From assembly GCA_027343665.1 (NCBI GenBank), contig DAHWKL010000001.1:190773-254772 (forward strand): a stretch of DNA of 64,000 bases, written 5' to 3'. Below the pieces are notes generated by a model, which did no database searches, was not told the origin of the DNA, and was given only the letters and a program-made list of their open reading frames with translations. Of this stretch, positions 36,226 to 44,935 are shown in pieces. The stretch is from an archaeon (lineage in GTDB: Archaea > Nanobdellota > Nanobdellia > Pacearchaeales > GW2011-AR1). A program made the translations under genes and the position numbers. Position 1 is the first letter of the stretch. Every line of letters begins with the position of its first letter.

Positions 36226-36861
36226 ATGAGAAAAGTCATACCGACGATTTTTGCACACAATAAAAAAGAATTTGATGAAAGATTAAAAAGATTACTCCCG
36301 ATATCAAACTATTTCCAGATAGATTTCATGGACGGGAAATTCGTCTCGGGGAAATCTGTCAAGATCTCCGAAATCCCCGACCTGAGAAGGTATAAGAAAA
36401 ATTTTGAAGCTCATCTCATGATAAAAAATCCTGAAAAAGAGATCGAAGAGCTCAGGAAAAAAGGGTTCAAAAAGATCATTTTCCACATAGAATCAACAAA
36501 AAACCCCGATAAAGCCATTAATGAAATAAAAAGATCTGAAATGAAATGCTTTATTGCCGTGAACCCTGAAACAAAAGCCGAAAGAGTTTTTCCGATGGCG
36601 GAAAAAATGGATGGCATCATGTTCATGGGAGTGCGTCCGGGAAAAGAAAATCAGAATTTTATAAGATCGGTTTACAAGAAAATAGTCTTGACAAAAAGGA
36701 GATTTCCTGATAAAGTGGTTCAAGTTGACGGCGGTGTAGATGATAAAACGATAATGAAACTCAAAAATTCTGGTTTGGACATTGCAAATACCGGTTCATA
36801 CGTGAACAATTCAGAAAATCCAAGGGAAGCTCTGAGAAAATTAAAAAAACTTTTTGGCTGA
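36226..36861 (+). CDS. rpe: ribulose-phosphate 3-epimerase
   Basis: This 211-aa TIM-barrel enzyme converts ribulose 5-phosphate to xylulose 5-phosphate. Metal and acid/base residues lie in QIDFMDGKFVSG, FEAHLMIKN and VVQVDGGVDD; MFMGVRPGKENQNF matches the M-V-PG-gGQ-F block in a diverged form. It completes the LOG-RpiB-Rpe operon. Its final 21 bases overlap the 3' end of the convergent transketolase gene. Confidence 0.9.
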   Translation: MRKVIPTIFAHNKKEFDERLKRLLPISNYFQIDFMDGKFVSGKSVKISEIPDLRRYKKNFEAHLMIKNPEKEIEELRKKGFKKIIFHIESTKNPDKAINEIKRSEMKCFIAVNPETKAERVFPMAEKMDGIMFMGVRPGKENQNFIRSVYKKIVLTKRRFPDKVVQVDGGVDDKTIMKLKNSGLDIANTGSYVNNSENPREALRKLKKLFG

Positions 36862-38667
36862 TTCAGCAATAGCATCAGCGTCAATCTTGTATTTATGCAA
36901 TAATTCGTCTTTTGCTCCTGAATGCGGAATACCTTCCACAAAAAGATGGTTTATCTTTATCCCGGAGTCTCTAAGTTCGGAGATAAGCATCTCGCCGATC
37001 CCGCCCTCTCCGTGATGATCCTCTGAGACAACAATTTTCCCGCCGTGCTTTCTGATGAATTTCACGAATTTCTTTGAATCGAAAGGTTTTATCTTGTATA
37101 AATCCACGACGGCAACTTTTTTCCCTTCTGCAGTTAATTTCTCGTAAGCTTTCAAAGATTCATGCAGAGTTATACCTGACCCTACAAGAACGGCTTCATC
37201 TTTTCTTGATTCACGGACGGCCTTAAAATCTTCGATACCAAAAACTTCAGAATTTTTGTATATCACGGGTAATTTTGGCCTTGTGGTTCTTAAATATTTT
37301 ATCCCTTTCATTTTTCCGGAGAGGAAAAGAAGTTTTTGTGCAGAGACTGCGTCTGATGGACAAAAAATAACTGAATCCGGAAGGCTTCTGAAAAGCGAGA
37401 TGTCCTCCAGGCCCATCTGTGAGGCACCATCTTCCCCTATTGAAACTCCCGCATGACTCCCGCATACAGTAAAATTCGCGGAGGATAAAGCAGACATTCT
37501 CAGTTGGTCATAGGCTCTTGTGAGAAAAGCGGAAAATGTCGAAGGATAAGGGTTCATCCCTTTTTTGCTGAGCCCGAGAGAAAGTCCGATCATATTCTGC
37601 TCTGAGATATAATTTTCCACGAATTGGCCTTTTGTTCCGGAATCTTTCTCGACATTCTCGGAATAAGTTGAATTTCCAACCTCGGAGTCTATTGCTATAA
37701 CACTCGGATCAGAACGGGCAAGTTCGAGCAGAGCTCTCCCGTAAGCCTCACGCGTTGAAACTTCTTCACCTATTTTGTAAAGGTCAGATTTAAGAGTCCT
37801 GAGTTTTATGCCGAATTTGACTTTTTCTGGGGATTTTATGCTTATTTTAGGCATTGCCCTGTGAGGAATCTCTTTGAGAGCCGCTTCAAGCTCAGATTCG
37901 GAAAGAGCTTTCCCATGCCAACCATTTTTTCCTTCAAGAAAAGAAACCCCTTTTCCCTTGACAGTTTTCGCAAGGATTACAGAAGGTTTCTGCGAAAATT
38001 TCGCTTTCTTCACTGCATTTATGATTTCAATGATATTATGACCATCAGCGACAATTGTTTCCCATCCGAAACTCTCGAATTTCTTTTTATAATTTTCCAG
38101 ATTATATCCGAACATTGTCTCCCTTGTCTGGCCAAGTCTGTTCACATCGACAATTGCTATTATATTTTCTATTCCGTGGTAAGAAGCAAAATTCAAGGAT
38201 TCATAAACTGAACCCTCCGCGAGCTCAGAATCTCCCATAAGAACATAGACATATGACTTCCTTTTTTGCATTCTCATCGCAAGAGCCATCCCAAGCCCGA
38301 CAGAAAGTCCCTGACCAAGTGAGCCGGTCGCAACTTTCACCCAAGGGAGAGAACGCGGCATCGGATGGCCTTCAAGAGGACTCCCGAATTTTCTCAAAGT
38401 TTTTAGATCGTTTTTTATGCATCCTGCCCTTTTCAAAGCTGAATACAAAATCGGAGCCGCGTGACCTTTACTAAGTATAAACTCATCATTATCAGGATTC
38501 TCAGGATTCTTCACGTCATAAGCCATCTCATTAAAGAACAGAGCGGCCATTATTTCTGCGCATGAGAGGCAAGATGTCGGATGTCCGCTTCCAGCAGCAG
38601 TCGTTGAAATGAGCGAATCCCTCCTTAAGACACTTGCAATACTTTCAAGATCATTGATCAGCACCAT
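36841..38667 (-). CDS. tkt: transketolase (full length)
   Basis: This 608-aa thiamine-diphosphate enzyme moves two-carbon units between sugar phosphates. N-terminal TTAAGSGHPTSCLS, the GSLGQGLSVGLGMA and GDSELAEGSVYE motif (ThDP/metal-binding GDG-type), and NRLGQT are followed by the pyrimidine-binding half with ISEQNMIGLSLGLS and a C-terminal VSEDHHGEGG. N and C halves are fused, whereas many archaea split them. ATG 38667 fits a TATA near 38693-38705 on the minus strand; an in-frame ATG 18 codons upstream is less likely. Confidence 0.94.
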   Translation of the reverse strand: MVLINDLESIASVLRRDSLISTTAAGSGHPTSCLSCAEIMAALFFNEMAYDVKNPENPDNDEFILSKGHAAPILYSALKRAGCIKNDLKTLRKFGSPLEGHPMPRSLPWVKVATGSLGQGLSVGLGMALAMRMQKRKSYVYVLMGDSELAEGSVYESLNFASYHGIENIIAIVDVNRLGQTRETMFGYNLENYKKKFESFGWETIVADGHNIIEIINAVKKAKFSQKPSVILAKTVKGKGVSFLEGKNGWHGKALSESELEAALKEIPHRAMPKISIKSPEKVKFGIKLRTLKSDLYKIGEEVSTREAYGRALLELARSDPSVIAIDSEVGNSTYSENVEKDSGTKGQFVENYISEQNMIGLSLGLSKKGMNPYPSTFSAFLTRAYDQLRMSALSSANFTVCGSHAGVSIGEDGASQMGLEDISLFRSLPDSVIFCPSDAVSAQKLLFLSGKMKGIKYLRTTRPKLPVIYKNSEVFGIEDFKAVRESRKDEAVLVGSGITLHESLKAYEKLTAEGKKVAVVDLYKIKPFDSKKFVKFIRKHGGKIVVSEDHHGEGGIGEMLISELRDSGIKINHLFVEGIPHSGAKDELLHKYKIDADAIAESAKKFF

Positions 38668-38704
38668 CTTTCTTAAAGATAAATGGGAGAAAGATTTTAT
38701 AAAT

Positions 38705-39523
38705 TTAATATTTTCCGTCAACCAACTTTTTGTATTCTGGGACTATATCTTTTGTGAAACCCCTCATCCCTTCTGCTGTCTTGAAGTGGTTTACAAGGGA
38801 TTCGATTATATCAAAAGGCGCGGTGATAATGTCGGCACCTGCGATTATACATTCCCTGAATTCCCTTTTGTTTCTTATGCTCGCAGCGAGTATCTTGGTT
38901 TTTATCTTTTCCTTGTCGAATATTTCACGCGCCTCTTTTATCAGATCAACTCCTGAGATTATGCCCTCATCTTCGAGAACTTTCCCTTTCTTCTTTTCCC
39001 CTTTTTCAGGAAAATAGTCGTCTTTGTCAAAGCTTATTTTGTATTTCTTCCTTATGAAATCATCTTCCCTACCTACAAATGGGCTCACGAATTTTGCTCC
39101 TGCGCGGGCAGCGAGAAGGGCTTGTTCGGGCGTAAAGATGAGCGTGCAGTTCACTGGAATTTTTTCTTTCGACAGTATTTTTATCGCCTTTATGCCGTCA
39201 AAATCCCCGCCTGAAGATTCATCAAATGAAGGATTGACCGGGATTTTTATGTAAACATTTTTTCCCACACCATTGAATTTTTTGTATAATTTTTCTCCCT
39301 CTTTGACCATTTCTTTGTAAGTGTTTCCGATGACTTCAAGGCTAACGGGTTTTCCTTTGGCTACCTTCAGGATTTTTTTTATGTAATCTTCAATATCCCC
39401 GCCGAATTCATCTGAAGCTTTCTTTATCAAGCTCGGATTTGTCGTCACGCCATCAAGAAGTCCCCAGCTTTTGACTTTCTCGATCTCATCGAGTTTTGCC
39501 GAGTCAAGAAATATTTTCACCAT
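38705..39523 (-). CDS. tal: transaldolase (TalC/fructose-6-phosphate aldolase type)
   Basis: This 272-aa class I aldolase transfers dihydroxyacetone units between sugar phosphates. KIFLDSAKLDEI opens the barrel, GVTTNPSLIKK follows, and the Schiff-base lysine is in NVYIKIPVN near residue 93. NCTLIFTPEQALLAARAGAKFVSPFVGR is split here: residues 126-134 and 135-152 carry these blocks. A roughly 35-residue lysine-rich insert follows (KYKISFDKDDYFPEKGEKK). The gene lies 37 bases upstream of tkt on the same strand. Confidence 0.92.
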   Translation of the reverse strand: MVKIFLDSAKLDEIEKVKSWGLLDGVTTNPSLIKKASDEFGGDIEDYIKKILKVAKGKPVSLEVIGNTYKEMVKEGEKLYKKFNGVGKNVYIKIPVNPSFDESSGGDFDGIKAIKILSKEKIPVNCTLIFTPEQALLAARAGAKFVSPFVGREDDFIRKKYKISFDKDDYFPEKGEKKKGKVLEDEGIISGVDLIKEAREIFDKEKIKTKILAASIRNKREFRECIIAGADIITAPFDIIESLVNHFKTAEGMRGFTKDIVPEYKKLVDGKY

Positions 39524-39564
39524 CTTGGATTAATAAAACGGAGGGAGTTTATAGGAGTTGCGGA

Positions 39565-39645
39565 CGCCCGGACCAGGACTCGAACCTGGATACCCTTTCG
39601 GGTCGGCCTTTCCAGGGCCGTGCAATACCCTTATGCGATCCGGGC
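39565..39645 (-). tRNA. tRNA-Ser (anticodon GGA)
   Basis: On the minus strand the cloverleaf reads acceptor GCCCGGA/TCCGGGC with discriminator G, anticodon arm CGGCC-CTGGAAA-GGCCG (anticodon GGA), a long variable arm ACCCGAAAGGGT as expected for class II serine tRNA, and T arm CCAGG-TTCGAGT-CCTGG. No CCA is encoded and no intron is seen. A TTTTTAAC box lies upstream near 39674-39682. Confidence 0.95.
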
Positions 39646-39732
39646 TTAATCTGTCTAGAAAAAACGGGAGAGTTAAAAATGTTGCTAAAGAACCTCAAGA
39701 AGGTTTTAATACAAGGAATGCCTTAATTTTAC

Positions 39733-40806
39733 ATGGAGAAAAACCTGATTGTCGAATGGGTTTTGGGGGCTTCCGGAAAATACGAAATAGACTTGGCCGA
39801 AAGTGGAATACAGTATCATTATTTAAGAGATTTCAAGATAGGTAGAGGATGCAATTTAAATTATTCTTCAGACGCAGGGAGTCCTGAACTGAGAGAGAAA
39901 ATCTCTAAGTTGTACAGAGTCAAAAAAGAAAATGTTCTTATTACCAATGGGAGCCAAGAGGCAATGTACATACTGCTCAATGTTCTTTTGAGAGAAGGCG
40001 ATGAGGTGGTAATAATCTCACCGGGGTGGCAACAGTATGAAGAAGTTGCTAAAAAAATAGGCGCCAAGATCAAGAAGTTATTTTTAGATCCTAAAGAAGA
40101 TTTTCAGTTAAACCCAAGTGATTTAAAGAAATTGATTAGCAAAAAAACAAAGGCAGTTATAATAAATAGCCCGCACAACCCGACAGGGCTCAAGTTTGAT
40201 ATCAAAAAAATAAAAACCATAATCCCAAAAGGAGTATTTTTGATAAATGATGAGGTTTATCTCTTAAACCCGAATGAGTCGGTTACATATAACTGTGAAG
40301 ACAAGAATTTTATCTCCGTGGGAAGTCTTTCAAAGATTCAGGGTGTACCCGGAATAAGGATTGGTTGGATGATTGGACTCAAGAGTATTGTAGACGAGGC
40401 GATAAACTATCGCAGGTATACAACAATATCTAATTCGGCTTTAGGTGAAGACATTGCGCTAGAAATCTTCAAAGACTACAGCAAGTATTTGAAAGAATAT
40501 CATAATTTAGTCTCAAGAGGGTTTCACACCCTTAAGAAATGGGTTGAAGAACAAAAAGGCATAAAACTCATTAAACCGCATGGGACCCCTTTTGCATTAA
40601 TAAAATACAAATTCAACATACCTTCAAAAGATTTGTGCGAGCAAATTTTGAATAAAGAGAAGGTGCTGTTGGTTCCAGGCTCTTCTTTTGGAACAGAAAA
40701 CTGCTTTAGAATATCCTTTGGTAGAGATCCAGAGATTTTAAATAAAGGCTTGAGAAAGATTTCAAGATTTTTTGGAAATATAAATGAAAACTCAGACAGT
40801 AAGTAA
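39733..40806 (+). CDS. class I/II PLP-dependent aminotransferase
   Basis: This 357-aa fold-type I aminotransferase has LITNGSQEAMY, INSPHNPTGLKFD near residue 140, DEVYLL, and the PLP lysine in SVGSLSKIQGVPGIRIGW near residue 207; the phosphate-binding arginine follows the lysine as usual. The C-terminal FRISFGRDPE carries the substrate-carboxylate arginine. The substrate is unknown. Its last 23 bases overlap the EgtD-like methyltransferase, so a shared pathway is likely. TATA TTTTAATAC at about 39703 supports the start. Confidence 0.88.
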   Translation: MEKNLIVEWVLGASGKYEIDLAESGIQYHYLRDFKIGRGCNLNYSSDAGSPELREKISKLYRVKKENVLITNGSQEAMYILLNVLLREGDEVVIISPGWQQYEEVAKKIGAKIKKLFLDPKEDFQLNPSDLKKLISKKTKAVIINSPHNPTGLKFDIKKIKTIIPKGVFLINDEVYLLNPNESVTYNCEDKNFISVGSLSKIQGVPGIRIGWMIGLKSIVDEAINYRRYTTISNSALGEDIALEIFKDYSKYLKEYHNLVSRGFHTLKKWVEEQKGIKLIKPHGTPFALIKYKFNIPSKDLCEQILNKEKVLLVPGSSFGTENCFRISFGRDPEILNKGLRKISRFFGNINENSDSK

Positions 40807-41677
40807 TAATTTATGGGAAAGTTTCTTGAAAGACCTAAGAAGAGGCTGGGTCTCCTCAGAACACTGGTTCACTCAGAATGTGAAAGAACTAGATAAACTC
40901 TATTCCCCAAAGAATTTTCGAAGCAAAACCTCTTATTATGAAGTCCCTTCCGGAGAGCAGGGGATAATTCTTGAAAACATCAGCAAGATAACTAGATACA
41001 CCCAAGATCGACAAATTGTAGTGTGGGGGGCTGGCATGAAAGAAGCGGAGTTAGTGAAGGCGGCAATGAGGGAGGGTTCAAAGCGTCACATCACCATAAT
41101 TGACATAGAAAAATTCTATATGGATAAAATGATTAAGAGAATAAATAATCTGAAAAAAATCCGTGTAGTTAAAATCATCGACCTCTTCCAGAATGTCAGG
41201 CTCAATAAGAGAAATCCCTCTTTCCACATATTTCTCGGCACAAGCATAGGAAATTTCGATCAGGAAGAAATTTTCAGAGTCTTGGAAAGGAACATGAAAA
41301 AAGGCGACTTAATAATGATAGGATTTGAGTTGAACAAAAACCCTCCATGGATTCTTAAAGAGTATAAGAAAGATTCCAATTTCACAAAATGCGTCCACTT
41401 GAAGATATTTGATAATGCGATCAAGATGAAGAGGGCAAAAGAATATTGGAGATACAACAACAAAAAGCAACAGATAGAATTTTTCATAGAGTTCCTTGAT
41501 AATGTCAGGATAGATAAATTTAAACTGTATTTCAGGAAAGGATCAAAGGTAGAAGTCTTTCGGTCCAAAAAGTATAATGAGAAATCATTCTCTAGATTCG
41601 CACTAAGATACAGCTTGGAAACCTTGGAGACTTTTTCTGAAGGAAACAACTGCATAAAAATTTTAAGGAAAATGTGA
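40784..41677 (+). CDS. EgtD-like amino-acid N-methyltransferase
   Basis: This 297-aa SAM-dependent methyltransferase resembles EgtD (DUF2260 family), which trimethylates the alpha-amino group of histidine. Blocks: VVWGAGMKEAELVKA (motif I, diverged), FHIFLGTSIGNFDQEE matching the EgtD FLGSTIGN motif, GDLIMIGFEL, and WRYNNKKQQIEFFIEF followed by a KYNEKSF segment that occupies the substrate-site part of EgtD. It is translationally coupled to the aminotransferase. Whether histidine is the substrate cannot be judged. A CTCG-CA-CGAG run plus six T's at 41705-41720 may terminate it. Confidence 0.7.
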   Translation: MKTQTVSNNLWESFLKDLRRGWVSSEHWFTQNVKELDKLYSPKNFRSKTSYYEVPSGEQGIILENISKITRYTQDRQIVVWGAGMKEAELVKAAMREGSKRHITIIDIEKFYMDKMIKRINNLKKIRVVKIIDLFQNVRLNKRNPSFHIFLGTSIGNFDQEEIFRVLERNMKKGDLIMIGFELNKNPPWILKEYKKDSNFTKCVHLKIFDNAIKMKRAKEYWRYNNKKQQIEFFIEFLDNVRIDKFKLYFRKGSKVEVFRSKKYNEKSFSRFALRYSLETLETFSEGNNCIKILRKM

Positions 41678-41680
41678 AGT

Positions 41681-41836
41681 ACGCCTCAGAGCAGTGCTCA
41701 CAACCTCGCACGAGTTTTTTGTTTCATGACCTGAATTTACTGGAACTCTACCACGAAGTTGCTCGTCGAACCAAAGAAAAATGAAATTTTTCGTCCGACA
41801 TCCTAACTGAGAAGGTGTATCACCAAGGCGATACAC
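41681..41836. ncRNA. structured intergenic segment, candidate RNA
   Basis: Four hairpins occur in 156 bases between the EgtD-like gene and tRNA-Ser: GAGC/GCTC at 41689-41699; CTCG/CGAG at 41705-41714 followed by six T's; GAAAAAT/ATTTTTC at 41776-41792, closed by GTCG/CGAC at 41765-41799 across an internal loop; and GTGTATC/GATACAC at 41815-41836, starting four bases beyond the 3' end of tRNA-Ser. There is no open reading frame of note. It could be a trailer of the tRNA transcript, terminators, or an unknown small RNA; strand is unresolved. Confidence 0.35.
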
Positions 41837-41840
41837 TTAA

Positions 41841-41923
41841 CGCCTCAGGCAGGAATCGAACCTGCGCGCCCCGATGGGGCCGGGATTAGCAATCCCGTGC
41901 AATAACCACTATGCGACTGAGGC
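41841..41923 (-). tRNA. tRNA-Ser (anticodon GCT)
   Basis: Minus strand: acceptor GCCTCAG/CTGAGGC with discriminator G, anticodon arm CGGGA-TTGCTAA-TCCCG (anticodon GCT, codons AGC/AGU), long variable arm GCCCCATCGGGGC and T arm GCAGG-TTCGATT-CCTGC. No intron, no encoded CCA. TATA TTTATAAG lies at about 41956-41963. With tRNA-Ser(GGA) 2.2 kb away, two serine isoacceptors sit in one neighbourhood. Confidence 0.95.
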
Positions 41924-42041
41924 TTGTCAATAAATTAAAACTAATACTGTGACTTATAAACATTTTGAAACTTAAGGAAAGCCCCGACTCAGAAACATTT
42001 TTAACCGCTGGATTCTTGTCAGATTCAGAAGGAGGTGGAAG

Positions 42042-42254
42042 ATGGGAGGTTATTACAAAGACGGTTTTTTGGCTTTGGTGGCACTCGTATTTGCAATCTT
42101 CAATTGGTCCAACGTAGTGGTTATCATTGCGACTGCACTGATAGTCCTACACTCTTTGCTTCATGTTTTCGGATGGTGCAAATGTGTCTGGCACAAGGAA
42201 ATGCCAAAAGAACCTATGAAAGCTGCGCCAAAGAAATCTGCAAGAAGAAAATAA
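42042..42254 (+). CDS. small membrane protein with strong Shine-Dalgarno
   Basis: This 70-aa protein has two membrane helices (FLALVALVFAIFNW and VVVIIATALIVLHSLLHVF), then CKC and a lysine/proline-rich cytoplasmic tail. GGAGGTG seven bases before the ATG is a perfect match to the archaeal 16S 3' end, rare in this window and a sign of strong translation. A poly-T stretch (42269-42295) terminates it. A second reading frame here starts before the ribosome-binding site and is not preferred. Function unknown. Confidence 0.75.
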   Translation: MGGYYKDGFLALVALVFAIFNWSNVVVIIATALIVLHSLLHVFGWCKCVWHKEMPKEPMKAAPKKSARRK

Positions 42255-42284
42255 TCTTGCACCCTTTTGTTTGATTTTTATTTT

Positions 42285-44723
42285 TTATTCTTTTTCAGAA
42301 TTATTCTTCATCCTTTCCCGATACTCTTCTATCCTTTTTTTGTTCGTCTCGCATTCTGAATTGAAACAAAATATCCAGGGTTTCTTCCCTTTTCTCAGGG
42401 ACATCAAAAGAGGGAAACCACATTTCTCACAGTTCTTTCCGGTTTTAGTTATATTGCCGTTCGGGGGAAGAGAATAAGTGTTCCTGCATTCGGGGTATCC
42501 TGAACATGATATGAAAAATTTCCTGTTTTTAGGGGAATAAGTTATCCTGAGCTTGTTCTTCCCGCATTTAGGGCAGAGATTGAGCATGTTCTCTTCCCTT
42601 TCAGCTTCCCTCTGGTTCTCCTGCGCACCTACAAGATCCTTGCCTATCAAAGAGCCGTCTTTCTCAAACTCTTCGGCTATTTCAGTTATCTGCTTTTTAG
42701 CTTTGTCCAAAATATCATCTTCTTTATTTCTTAGGGATTCTAAGGGAGCGTCCCCGTCTTCTACAATTTCATCCATCTCATCCTGCAGTTCCTTTGTCAG
42801 TTTTTCATTTACGATTATGGGGGAATAATTCTCTAAAGTATCTATCAAAGAAATCCCGATTGGTGTCGCTTCAATCGATTTCCCTTTTATGTAACCCCTG
42901 TCATAAAGGGTCTCTATTATCGCGGCACGCGTCGCCTTAGTGCCAAGATTCCTCTTCTCAAGTTCAGAGATTATCGATGCTGGGGAATACCTTCTTGGAG
43001 GCTGAGTTTCTTTCTCTTCTGTCCTTGTGCTTTTTATTTCTTTTTTTCCTTCAACATCCGGAAGCTCTTTTTCATTTGTTTTGACAGGATAAAATTCCAT
43101 CCAAGATTTTTGCCTTATGTGATATCCCGAAACTGAAAATGTGTAATCTTTAACCTTCCCAAATATCCTTTTCCTGTCTATTATGGCGTCATCACAGAAA
43201 AGCGCAAGAAATCTTTTGACGATGAGGTTATAAATTTTTTCCTCATCTCCTGAAAGGACCTGGTTGTTCCCTGTAGGATAGATGGAAGGATGTGCGGGGT
43301 CCGTTTTTTTTCCTTCAACTGGCCTCTCTCTTGTTATGAGCTTCGCGACTTTATATCTTATTTTCAAAATATCTAGTATGGACTTGTAATCAATCGATGA
43401 CGGAAGTTTTTGCGAAGAGGTCCTGGGGTAAGAGATAAGACCGGCAAGGTAAAGAGACTGCGCAGCTTTCAGAGCATTGACAGGAGTTATACCATAAAGC
43501 TTGTAAGCTTCAGTCTGGAGACTCGTAAGATCAAAAGGCGGATAAGGAGGAACTCTTTCTTCGACTTTTTTTGTCTCCAAATCTATCTCTTTTCCCACAA
43601 TGTCCTTGAAATTCTCAAGCTCTTTTTTATCGAAGAATTCTTTTGTGCATTTGAGTTCCAGTTTTGGCTTGTCAATCGTGACATAAAATTCCCAGTAAGG
43701 CTCTTTCTTGAAATTTTGTATCTCTTTTTCTCTTTCAACTATTAGTTTCAGAGCAGGACCCTGGACACGCCCGATAGACATTATCTTGAATCTGCCTGCA
43801 GCTTTTATCGCATTCATGAGAGCACGCGAAAGATTTATCCCATAGAACCAATCAAGATAATGACGCGATTCCCCCGCGACTGCCTGCCCCCAGTTTATGT
43901 GCGGGGACTTATCTTCATATGCCTTGTTAAGCTCTGAATTTGTCAAAGTCGAGAATTTCATCCTGCTCGCATCCGGTTGGTTGCATATAAGATTTACCAC
44001 ATTTTTTCCGATGACTTCACCTTCCACATCAAAATCAGTTGCCACAGTTATCGAACCGGCATTCTTTGCCAGATGCAAGATCGTATCATAATACCTCTTT
44101 GTGTAATCACCTTTTTTCGCAAGATAATTAGGAACCCAAGAAATGTCAAATATAGGAACATGGGAGCCAGAGGAATTTTGCTTCAATGTAAACAAGTGGC
44201 CGACAGCGCAAGCAACAATTATCTTTTTTCCGCTCCTGTCAACTTCATAATATGGGACGCCTCTCACGATCTCATGTTTTGAGGATACACCGAGCGCGCT
44301 CGCTATCTTCATTGCGGCCTGAGGTTTCTCAGTTATTATCAGCTCATAACCGTTTTTTTTCAGAAGTATTTTAGGAATGACATAAACCTCGGTTTTTGTC
44401 GTAGTGGATTTTTCTTTTTTCACGACCTGTTTTTTGCCGTTCTTTTTTCCGTTCTTCCTGCCGCCTTTTTTCTTAAGACCTTCGCCTTCCTTTTCTATAG
44501 TCACAATCTCTGAAATCTTCGGTTTGTATGAAACCTTTTCCACCATCCTCAGATTCTCAAAGTTCGGATCATAATCTTTCACTTCCTTCTCCACCACGCT
44601 TCTCAAGATCTCTTCACGCGGCAGCTCAGGTTTCACTTCCTTTTCTGTAGTCCTTTTGAAGTCCACGCCCGGCCTGAAAAATGTTTCAGTGGCCCTTTCT
44701 TCACTAGATTTCCTTTTTGCCAT
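42285..44723 (-). CDS. topA: type IA DNA topoisomerase
   Basis: This 812-aa enzyme relaxes supercoils or decatenates DNA by single-strand passage. After a basic N-terminal extension of about 130 residues (KKKGGRKNGKKNGKK), the Toprim domain has IITEKPQAAMKIASALG and TDFDVEGEVIG. The catalytic tyrosine is Y432 in ISYPRTSSQ. The C terminus has two four-cysteine zinc fingers (CPKCGKN...CSGYPEC and CEKCGFP...CFNSEC). The basic extension is unusual and may be an extra DNA-binding segment. The last codons overlap the terminator of the preceding small gene. Confidence 0.95.
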   Translation of the reverse strand: MAKRKSSEERATETFFRPGVDFKRTTEKEVKPELPREEILRSVVEKEVKDYDPNFENLRMVEKVSYKPKISEIVTIEKEGEGLKKKGGRKNGKKNGKKQVVKKEKSTTTKTEVYVIPKILLKKNGYELIITEKPQAAMKIASALGVSSKHEIVRGVPYYEVDRSGKKIIVACAVGHLFTLKQNSSGSHVPIFDISWVPNYLAKKGDYTKRYYDTILHLAKNAGSITVATDFDVEGEVIGKNVVNLICNQPDASRMKFSTLTNSELNKAYEDKSPHINWGQAVAGESRHYLDWFYGINLSRALMNAIKAAGRFKIMSIGRVQGPALKLIVEREKEIQNFKKEPYWEFYVTIDKPKLELKCTKEFFDKKELENFKDIVGKEIDLETKKVEERVPPYPPFDLTSLQTEAYKLYGITPVNALKAAQSLYLAGLISYPRTSSQKLPSSIDYKSILDILKIRYKVAKLITRERPVEGKKTDPAHPSIYPTGNNQVLSGDEEKIYNLIVKRFLALFCDDAIIDRKRIFGKVKDYTFSVSGYHIRQKSWMEFYPVKTNEKELPDVEGKKEIKSTRTEEKETQPPRRYSPASIISELEKRNLGTKATRAAIIETLYDRGYIKGKSIEATPIGISLIDTLENYSPIIVNEKLTKELQDEMDEIVEDGDAPLESLRNKEDDILDKAKKQITEIAEEFEKDGSLIGKDLVGAQENQREAEREENMLNLCPKCGKNKLRITYSPKNRKFFISCSGYPECRNTYSLPPNGNITKTGKNCEKCGFPLLMSLRKGKKPWIFCFNSECETNKKRIEEYRERMKNNSEKE

Positions 44724-44828
44724 CTCAAATTTCAGAAGCAGGTGTTTTATATAAGTTTTTGTCCCCGAAGGCGCATGAATTGAAAACCTTTAAAAGGAAA
44801 AGACGTGCTATAATTCTGTAATCGTCAG

Positions 44829-44904
44829 AGCGGGGTAGAGCAGCCTGGAGTGCTCGTCGGGCCCATAACCCGGAGGTCGTGTGGTTCAAATCCCACCCCC
44901 GCTA
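44829..44904 (+). tRNA. initiator tRNA-Met (anticodon CAT)
   Basis: Acceptor AGCGGGG/CCCCGCT gives the A1-U72 pair of archaeal initiators, and the anticodon stem has the three G-C pairs GGG/CCC. The loop reads CCCATAA, so position 33 is C rather than the near-universal U. The T arm, GTGTGG-TTCAAAT-CCCAC, has one extra T that must bulge. Discriminator A; no CCA encoded. A CTATAATT box lies at about 44809. Both oddities could be real or local sequence errors. Confidence 0.9.
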
Positions 44905-44935
44905 TTTTAAGGTGCGAGGAGTTTGAGATGAGTGA

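Noticed and set aside
39496-39845. Frames crossing tRNA-Ser(GGA)
   Set aside because: They read through a complete tRNA and into the aminotransferase start, with no initiation signal.
42035-42274. Alternative frame over the small membrane protein
   Set aside because: It begins before the GGAGGTG site and gives a cysteine-rich non-helical product, while the other frame has a perfect ribosome-binding site and two membrane helices.
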